From Neonectria sp. B-13 (Eukaryota > Ascomycota > Sordariomycetes > Hypocreales > Nectriaceae): a stretch of DNA of 64,000 bases. The notes under the pieces were generated by a model that was not told the origin of the DNA, did not search any database, and saw only the letters and a list, made by a program, of their open reading frames with translations. Shown one piece after another: positions 56,756-64,000 of this stretch. Position 1 is the first letter of the stretch. Each line of letters opens with the position of its first letter. The stretch spans positions 558,001 through 622,000 of the forward strand of contig NOKP01000007.1 in NCBI GenBank assembly GCA_002682825.1. The letters run 5' to 3'. The position numbers and the translations under genes were made by a program.

Positions 56756-57934
56756 ATGAACGCATCTGGCAATGCCGGGCCTCAGCGCCAGGTCTACCGG
56801 CAGACCATGGATGAATGGCGCCAACAGGCCCTCGCCGACCGCAGCCAGTATGAGGAGCGAGTCAAGGCCCAAATCAACCGGGACTTCCAGGAATACTCTC
56901 CTCCCTTCTATTCCTCCATCATCGGCTTCAACCGCGAGAAAAACCTCCTCGTTGTCACATCGAGAGTCTCGGGCTTTGCGGCCACCCTCGGTCGGGACCT
57001 GGAGGACTCGGAGGCGAAAGCCATTGCTGAACACACACTTTCAAACATCCACACCAATGCGCAGCTCAAATGGGCGACGCTTGCTCTGGCTGGCTATATG
57101 ACGTATCGTGGTCGTCGCACTTGGCAATTCCCCTTCTATAAGCCCAAGCTAGGCGGCAGATTCAACCCCAATGAGGCCACCAGTATCTTCTCATCCAGGA
57201 AGATCCGCGGCACCTACCCTCGCCTCACCTGGCATACACTCCGCTTCACTGCCTATGCTGCCGTGACAATGCTCATGGTGGAGCCCATCTTCCGCACCAT
57301 CAACTTCATCCGGAGTGAAACATTCATGGCAGCGGATCCACGACTCGATGGGTTCATCAAAGAAGCCAACTCTCGGGTCGAGCAAGTCATGACCGAGGGT
57401 CCCGCAGGACCAGGACAAACTCAGCGGGGAAAAAGGAGGCAGAGTAGCTCAGATCAGCAGGACAACACGGACGACGTTGATGAGTATGGCAACCACACTG
57501 CCAAGCCTACACCACTAGCTCCCTTCACCGCGCGTTTGCCATGGAACGAGGCCAGAAGAGAAGCAGCCTCTCAGAACCAGCCGTCCAGCAATGACTGGAA
57601 CATCCTCGACGATGACGATGCCTCCCCTGTCGCTTCCTCAACGAATCAGTCGGGCGTCCCCACCGCCGCGGGGGGCTCATGGGATCGCCTCCGAAAGCAG
57701 ACCCAGCCTAAGCAGCAACCACAGCAACAAAAACCCGAACCTGAAGCCCAAGGCGGGTGGGCTGACGCCGGTCGTTCCCAATCTCAGTCCCAATATGGAT
57801 CTCAGTCTCAATCCGCGTGGGGCGAGGACGAGGAAGGTTCCCCAGCTAAGGCGCAGGCGCAGAGAGAGTTTGATCAGATGCTTGAGCGAGAAAGGCAGGG
57901 CAACGACCAGAGCCGGCAGTGGGGAAGCAGGTAG
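56756..57934 (+). CDS. Uncharacterised fungal membrane protein
   Basis: A 392-residue single-exon protein of no family I can name. It starts MNASGNAGPQRQVYRQTMDEW. A charged helical N-terminus (residues 15-50) is followed by two hydrophobic stretches, KWATLALAGYMTYRG (about 107-120) and HTLRFTAYAAVTMLMVEPIF (about 160-180), separated by a loop with WQFPFYKPKLGGRFNP. The C-terminal 180 residues are disordered, Q/S/P-rich, with repeated SQSQ and WG-type motifs (SNDWNILDDDD, GGSWDRL, GGWADAG, SAWGEDE). The frame is open up to 56540, where an alternative ATG gives 464 residues; I prefer 56756 because the extra residues look like translated leader. An organelle-membrane location is a guess. Confidence 0.75.
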   Translation: MNASGNAGPQRQVYRQTMDEWRQQALADRSQYEERVKAQINRDFQEYSPPFYSSIIGFNREKNLLVVTSRVSGFAATLGRDLEDSEAKAIAEHTLSNIHTNAQLKWATLALAGYMTYRGRRTWQFPFYKPKLGGRFNPNEATSIFSSRKIRGTYPRLTWHTLRFTAYAAVTMLMVEPIFRTINFIRSETFMAADPRLDGFIKEANSRVEQVMTEGPAGPGQTQRGKRRQSSSDQQDNTDDVDEYGNHTAKPTPLAPFTARLPWNEARREAASQNQPSSNDWNILDDDDASPVASSTNQSGVPTAAGGSWDRLRKQTQPKQQPQQQKPEPEAQGGWADAGRSQSQSQYGSQSQSAWGEDEEGSPAKAQAQREFDQMLERERQGNDQSRQWGSR

Positions 57935-58254
57935 AATGCGAAACATGACGAGATTGGTGTTATCGAACTGTATATCATTGGGGCCACGCAGCTCATCTTC
58001 TACCTGTATAGTATCAGGAGCTGAACAACAAAGAATCATCAAGCCTAAATCTTGAGAAACGTGTCAATTAGAGAACAATGATGACTTGAAGGCGACAGAC
58101 AATATGCACAATGGGCGATAATGGATCTCAAGAGAAAATAACACATGCTTTAGCACTATCCCGGCAACACCGCCGATTTACCGGATTCTGCGAGGTACAA
58201 CGCGCATAAAGCCCGTATGGGGCCCATAGACAGGCGCGCTATCTACACTCCTGT
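57935..58254. other. Convergent 3' region
   Basis: 320 bp between convergent stops. Nothing recognisable. Confidence 0.5.
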
Positions 58255-61235
58255 TCAAGGCTTGACCGCGTCAGAGACCTCCACGGGCTCAACTTCATTT
58301 CCATCTTCCTTCTTCTCGACGGTAGTTTCGAGGATACTCTCTCCGGCCGTGTTGGCAGCGAGGGTCTTAACCTCCTTATCGGGTGCCTCGGTCTTTTCTT
58401 CCGATGTAGGTTTAGAGTCTTCGGAGATCTCTACATTGGCTTCCTCGGCCTCTTCAACGGGCTTCTCCTCAACAGGCTTCTCTTCAACAAGCTTCTCTTC
58501 AATGTGCTTCTCTTCAAAGGGCTTCTCTTCAACAGGCTCCTCTTCGGCAGGCTCCTCTTCGGCAGGCTCCTCTTCGGCAGGCTCCTCTTCGGCAGGCTCC
58601 TCTTCAGCTAACGCCTCAGGGACCTGCTCTGTCTTTTGTACCTCTTGCTCCTCTTGCTCCTCTGGTAAGACTTGCTCAGCTTGATCCTCTTTCTCCTCCT
58701 CCTCGACGGCTGGGACTGATGTCTCCTCACCAGCGACCGCCAAGCTACCATAATCTGGATCAACAGACCAGAACGTCTGCGGCATAGAGAACGACAAGGT
58801 CGGTCCAGATTCCACCGCGGGCTCAGGAGCGGCGGGGCTCCTAGCCGGCGCACGACGCTGGGGACCCCGGGCGCGACTCTTTCGGGCATCGGCGAGAGGG
58901 GCCTTCTCCTTCTCCTCGGTGAGGTCCTCCTGAGGCTTGGGCTCCTCCTTCTTGGGAGCTTGAGGTCCAAGTTGCAGGCGCTTGTTCAGATCGCTCATGA
59001 AACCTGCCTGCAGGGCGGCAATCTTACTGCCCACCGGTTTGTTGCCCACCGGTTTACTAGGCACAGGAGGCTTGGGCTTAGAGAACTCGCCATCCTTAGA
59101 ATCCCCAGAGGAACTCTTGGTAGGTCTGGGTGGCAACTGAGGTTTCGGCTTTCCTGTAACAGGTGGCCGGGCTTTCTGGTTCTCATCGCTGGGAGTTTGC
59201 TTGGGTTTGGGACGCTCAGGAATGGCGGGCCGTTCTGAAGTATCTGTCGTGTTCTTAACAGGGCGAGATGGAATCTCGGGCTTGCTCTCTTCCTCTGATG
59301 CGGAGACGGTTGTCTCATACAGCTGGCTCTCCGGAACATCCTCCCAGATATCACGGCTGGGGAAGCGCTGGCCCGCTGCCGACCGCTTCTGGGGCAAGAA
59401 TGACTCGGAGTCCCTCTTGGGCTCGTTCCAGGTCGGCTTTTCTTGACTCCGGTAAGGTTTTACATCAGCAGGGCCGTTAACCTCCTTTTCTGCCAGCTCC
59501 TCCTGTTTTTGAGCGAAGGCATGAGCAGGGGTCTTGGGACGATCTCGACCGGCCCCAATTGACAAGGTTCTAGCCTTCTCGGTCAAGTCGGGCGTCGAGA
59601 CCTCCGCTGTGTAATGAACACTGTTGGGGGCGTCTTCCCAGATGTCCTTGCTAGGGAAGTAATGTCGAGCCTTTGCCTCAGACGTCGCCCTTTCCGCCTC
59701 CTTCTTGCCTTCTTCAGGGAAAAGCGGCTCGTACTCCTTCACGTCATCCAGGGGTGTAGATCCAAAGTCTTGGGAGTTGTTCTCCTTGTAAATACTCGTG
59801 GGTCGACTGGAGGGGCGGCTGGAGTCATCCATGTCATTAGAGCTTCTACGGCGCTCGGGACGGGGGNNNNNNNNNNNNNNNNNNNNNNNNNNNNNNNNNN
59901 NNNNNNNNNNNNNNNNNNNNNNNNNNNNNNNNNNNNNNNNNNNNNNNNNNNNNNNNNNNNNNNNNNTGCTGACTTCATCGGGAGCAAGAATCGGAGCGGT
60001 GTACTCGTGCTCCTCGTTTTCAATAGTGTGCTCGATGTCGCCGGGCGACCGATACTGTGGGTGCTTGGGGTCGTCGACATGAACTGTCCTCTCGCCATCT
60101 GGACCAATAATCTCAGACTTGAAAGACGTAGCCCCGGTCTTGTTGCCGCCAGCAGAAGCGGGACGCGGCGATGAGAGGCGTGAGGCGAACTCTTCGCTTG
60201 CCTGGAAGCCGACCTCCTCGGTGGGGGTGGAATGGTATTCTGAAGAGGTTGCTGCGTATCATTTGTTAGTCGATTACGTCACATCAGGTATAATCAATAC
60301 TTACCGAGGCCGGCTCCACGGCTTACGGTGTCCCGAACAAGCTTGTTCAGGTCATTGCTGCTCATGGCGAAATCATTCTGACGGTCATGAATAGGCGTCT
60401 TGTGTTCCCTGTCGAAGAGATGGGGATTCTTGTCGTAGTACGCCTTGTCGAGCTTGTCCTGTGGCGCAACGCCATGGCCATGCATTCCGTAGCTGCCAGG
60501 AGGCCCACCACGAGAACTGTGCTTGCGATGGTGGTGCTTCTTGGTGTCTTCAGAGCCAGGGGCAGGGGAAGGGGCCTGAACGTCACCCAGATGACGGTTC
60601 ATGGGCACGCGCTGTCCAATCTCGGGGATGCCCTGGTCATCATCCACATCGGGCTGGCTATCGGTGGTAGAGAAGGCCGTGCTGGGCTTCTTCTTGAGAC
60701 CGTCGCTAGAAGCAGGACGGCCAATGCCAAAGGTGGCGGCTTTGTCAGAGTCGGTACGGGTGACGGTCTGAACTCGCTGCTTGGCGCTCTGGGCGGGCAG
60801 AGAGGGCTTCGGGGCATGGAGCTTGAGGTCATCACTGACGGTGCGGGTCTGCTCGGGTGAGGTCGCTCGCTGCTGCTCCTGCTTCTCCATCCTCTCCGTA
60901 TCGGCTTCCTCGGTCACGGCGCTGTATTCGCGACCCTCCTCGCCGAGGGAAGGCATGGAGACGCTACCGGGGCGATCGATTGGCTCATTGGAGTGCTCGT
61001 GAACAGCATGATTCGGGCTGAAGCGGAGAGACCTGGGGCTCTTCTGGGGGATGCCATCGTTGAGGGGCGAGGGAGCGAAGCGGTCGGGGTTGGGAGATAT
61101 CGAACGGTCGTTCAAGCGCTTGTTGGAGGGACGAGGAGGAATCTTGGGAACAGAGGCTGCCGAGTCGTCCTGCTCCTGGCTGCGGGCAGGCCGGGGAGGA
61201 ATAGCAGGTGTTTGTTGCATGGTTGCGGCGGTCAT
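58255..61235 (-). CDS. AIM21: Aim21-type actin-patch regulator, with internal assembly gap
   Basis: Aim21 works with Tda2 at cortical actin patches, limiting barbed-end assembly during endocytosis. Exon 1 is 61235-60305 and exon 2 is 60251-58255. The intron 60304-60252 opens GTAAGT and ends CGCAG, joining GLGKY-side sequence as GLATSSEYHSTPTEEVGF. The product is about 975 residues if the 100-N run is taken at face value. Evidence includes the N-terminal TPAIPPRPARS and PKIPPRPSNKR proline motifs, a histidine/lysine patch, DLNKLVRDTVSRGAG, two copies of a DIWEDxPxSxxY motif (SKDIWEDAPNSVHY and SRDIWEDVPESQLY), many PxxP stretches, PVGSKIAALQAGFMSDLNKRL and an acidic EEEPA-type repeat tail. It is low-complexity throughout. 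The reading frame is the same on both sides of the N run. Confidence 0.82.
58455..58609. repeat. 15-bp tandem repeat coding EEEPA/VEEKP units in AIM21
   Basis: Five near-identical 15-mers (58535-58609) encode EEEPA. Five or so diverged 15-mers beside them encode VEEKP-like units. Copy number is likely polymorphic. Confidence 0.85.
59867..59966. other. Assembly gap (100 N)
   Basis: Exactly 100 N, the usual placeholder for a gap of unknown size. It falls inside AIM21 exon 2, between codons for the DEVS side (59967) and the PRPERRRSS side (59866), and probably hides more low-complexity coding repeat. Confidence 0.97.
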
Positions 61236-64000
61236 TGTTGTATGTTTGATAGCTCAGAACGAGCTAGAGTGGTGTAAGGGTCGGCGGATGGAGGGAGCGG
61301 GAACGGGGGGGTGTCGTGGTCTTGTATACTAGCAAGGTCGGGACAGCTAGACTCCTAGAACCAACAAGCGACCGGCGGTCAGCATAGACTTTTTAGACGA
61401 CAGCAACTGCAGCCCAAAGGACGAATTGAGGCGAAGACAGATGGATGGATGGGTAGGGGGCGGGGAGGGGCGGGACAGGGGAATCGCAGGAAGCTTCAGC
61501 TTGCTTCAACAGCGTGGGTGTCAGCGCCGGCGCGGGAGCTGCATGACTCCGACTCTGACTCCGACTCTGACAGTCTACCTGACTCTAGACGGTTTGCTAA
61601 GAGCCATGGCTTATCGCGCCCACTGGATATGGTTCATGGCGCTATCAGAGATAGAGGGATGCTATGGCGTACACTGCGCCCGCCGCACACCCACCCGCGC
61701 ATCACGGTTCAGGGGGACAGGAACTTACCAATGGGGTTGCGATGATTGGTATGGGAATCCCCCGGTGGGTGATGTCGATGTTACTGTGTCATTCACGGTT
61801 CGAGGGGAATGAGCCGGAGTGGTGATAGCTTCGAGTATTGGGTTCGTTGGTTCTTTCTTAACACAGCTGTCGATGTACACGCATCAAACACCGGTCTTTG
61901 AGTCTGAGTCTGAGTCTGCTTGCCTCGTGGCTCGGGTCGATCGCGGGCGGCCCCAATTGTACCTTTATATGCTCCAGCAAGCATCCACCAGTCCACCTCA
62001 GCGGCGTCCAGGTGACGGCCAGTGCCACTTTGCTATAAAAGCTGAGTGACCTTGGTCCGTCCGTCGTCACTTGCTGGCGAAAACAGGGATGAGAATGGCG
62101 CCAAGCCCACGGTGTGAGACGTGGCCGATCACGCACTGTGGCTGGGCCGCCGATGGTCCAATCGACTTCTACTATGCCCTCATCCAGCAAGCAGCTCTTG
62201 ACGCGTGCATCCTCCGGCTTCAAGACTCGTCACTGTCGCCAGGGCCCTCTCCCCTATCTCCTTTTGGGGGTTTTGAACGGTCTATTTCAACGGGCGACAT
62301 CTGCTTGCACAAATTGGCCGCTTTTCTCGCGCCCTTCTCATCGTCAAGTAGCTTGCCCTGGGACTCGCAGCTTGGCCAATTCGTCGGCGGACGCCCTGGG
62401 GCTGCGTCAGTACTACGAAAGGCCCGGACACAGTGCGGCCCCCCGCATGATGCCACCGTCCAGGACTCCAAGTAAGTTACACGCGCAAGTGTCTGGACGG
62501 AAACGGACAGGTAACAAGTCTCTCCCCTGCCCTGTCCAGCGTTTATGAATACCCAAAGTACTTCCATGTCTGGTTGTTGGCTGTTTTAGGAGGTAGCAAC
62601 CCAGACTGGTCTGTCCTTCTCTCCTCGCAATGCTTCGAGACAAACCAGAAACCAGGAAGAACCCCTCCATCAATGCAACCGCTGGTAGTCCGTGGAGCTA
62701 GGAATCATCCTGGCCCTGTGGTCGAGAGGAGAGGAGAGCAGCTGACGAGAAAAGGGCCCCTTGTTGGCCCTGTTGGGGAAGAGCTTGTGAAGGTACCCTA
62801 TCGTCAAGTATGTACACCGTCATAAGCCAAGTACAGAGTACCTTGCGTGTAAGCATAAGACCTCCCTGTGTATCCGTATCGCCTCTCACACCTCAGGTAC
62901 CCTCCGTCGCTCTCACCGACCATCCAATACTAGGTGCATGCGCACATACAGGTACATCCCACATGGCGGGACCCGTCTGCAGCGGCGCATCCCCACCGAT
63001 CGCAACTGAGCTGCTGGTGCTTGTTGCTTGTGCAGCTGGGCGCGCTGGGGCTCGAGAGTGTCGAGCTAGTAGTAGGAGATGCCAGGCGGTGTCGCTGCGC
63101 CATGGGATTCCAGGTAATGACGCTTACTCGCCGATGTCCTACTGGTCGACTGGGTAGACGAACGAGCCGGAGCTGCAAGTCGCATGACCCCAACAAAGCA
63201 GCTAGACGTTTCCGAACGGTGCGAACACTTGTATATTGCGTACCTTGATGACAATACGCAGTACGGATACCCAAGTTGAAACGAATATTGAGTCGAGTCT
63301 TGGACCTGAGAACTGAGGTGGTTGACCGCTGCTCAGCAACCTAGAAGTTGGGGAGATAGCTAGCCGGCGGTGGCCCGGTTACCGACTGTACCTTAGAAGC
63401 CTCCGGAGTCCCGGGTACTGAACGACCTGAGCCGAAGAACCAAGGACGACCTGGGCAACCTGCCAGTACAAACCCAAGTTTAATCGCCTCTACAAAACAG
63501 AGGGGAAAAACTCTGTTCCCCTGGCCAGCAAATGCCCCGGCGATCAGATGCAGCGTCCGTCCCGCTTCCCCCAAGCCGAGCCTGTCACCGGGCGGGCACA
63601 TGATGCCACCGGGGAGGGACCTGGTCTACATAGTACATGCATTACATCCCCACGACGTTGGTTCTTCCACCGACATGGGAGCATGGCCAACATGACGCCA
63701 TGCACCAAATAGCCCCTCCGTCCATGTCCTGCCAAATGCCAAAGCTCCAGTGCGCCGAAGGAGGGGCCGTCGCTGGAGGAGTAGTTGTGGAAACTTGAGG
63801 AGAAGCGCAAATCCTCGTTCCCAAAAGCCGGTCCGGCCCTGTGGACTGTGGCTCTCCCTCCTCCACCTCCACGGAAAAGTGTAAGTGTAATTCTCGAATG
63901 GAATTTCAACGCCGGTCGAGAGGCCCATTCCATTCCACGTCGTCCCATGTTGACCCCTCATTCTCATTCCACCCTCTCATCAGCCGTGCCTTGTTTGTGC
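61236..64000. other. 2.8-kb right-end region, no recognisable gene
   Basis: AIM21 promoter and further upstream DNA. GACTCY repeats lie at 61545-61571 and 61900-61918. ORFs on both strands overlap in several frames and have no domain; none joins convincingly by introns. Confidence 0.5.
61545..61571. repeat. GACTCC/GACTCT hexanucleotide microsatellite
   Basis: Four and a half units. A related GAGTCT run lies in the opposite sense at 61900-61918, upstream of AIM21. Confidence 0.85.

Noticed and set aside
1..64000. CRISPR arrays, rRNA and tRNA genes
   Set aside because: No regularly spaced repeats of CRISPR type and no rRNA-like block seen. I scanned for the tRNA T-loop consensus GGTTCRANYCC and found no copy with a matching acceptor stem, but a covariance search would be needed to be certain.

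Overview
The window is nuclear DNA of a filamentous ascomycete, most likely a Sordariomycete and possibly Hypocreales. The genes are split by short GT-AG introns (mostly 45-85 nt), intergenic DNA runs from about 0.1 to 6.5 kb, short AGGTACCT-type motifs are scattered through it, and every recognisable protein is of a fungal type. The genus cannot be told from sequence alone. All exon boundaries were placed by eye from splice consensus and reading-frame continuity, not from transcripts.

Layout: 1-1918 (-) is a secreted tyrosinase running off the left edge. 4783-5910 (-) is a DapA-type aldolase/synthase. A cell-cycle and replication block follows: MCM10 (8735-11151 -), RNase H2 subunit B (11899-13200 +), DASH subunit DUO1 (13300-14074 -) and an unrecognised basic S/T-P-rich protein (15102-16423 +). 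17226-19754 (+) is a SurE plus tubulin-tyrosine-ligase-like fusion of the Pby1 type. A 6.5 kb stretch without a recognisable gene separates it from a PMCA/Pmc1-type calcium pump (26264-30537 +). After 4.2 kb of low-complexity, CT-rich DNA come a Sir2/Hst1-type deacetylase (34718-36451 +), an SCYL2-type pseudokinase (38102-41079 -), mitochondrial branched-chain aminotransferase (41947-43225 +), the complex I ESSS subunit (43632-44143 -) and a seven-exon FUSC/ArAE-type membrane protein (45091-48714 +). 49850-50940 holds a coding-like but broken minus-strand remnant, flanked by imperfect inverted repeats. DNA2 (51350-56301 -), an unknown two-span membrane protein (56756-57934 +) and AIM21 (58255-61235 -, with a 100-N assembly gap inside) complete the set. 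61236-64000 shows no recognisable gene.

How the genes fit together: MCM10, RNase H2B and DNA2 all serve replication-fork or Okazaki-fragment and ribonucleotide processing, and DUO1 serves mitosis. The promoter regions of RNase H2B/MCM10, of DUO1/the unknown gene at 15102, and of DNA2 each hold a cluster of ACGCG(T) cores, the MluI cell-cycle box recognised by MBF-type factors. This is the strongest regulatory theme I see. The rest is metabolism, transport and cytoskeleton without operon-like linkage.

I did not find a clearly new multi-gene system, CRISPR array, rRNA or tRNA. The most open leads are the MCB-controlled unknown gene at 15102, the decayed element at about 48.9-51.1 kb, the 62-nt poly-C tract at 3242, and the long gene-poor interval at 19.8-26.3 kb.
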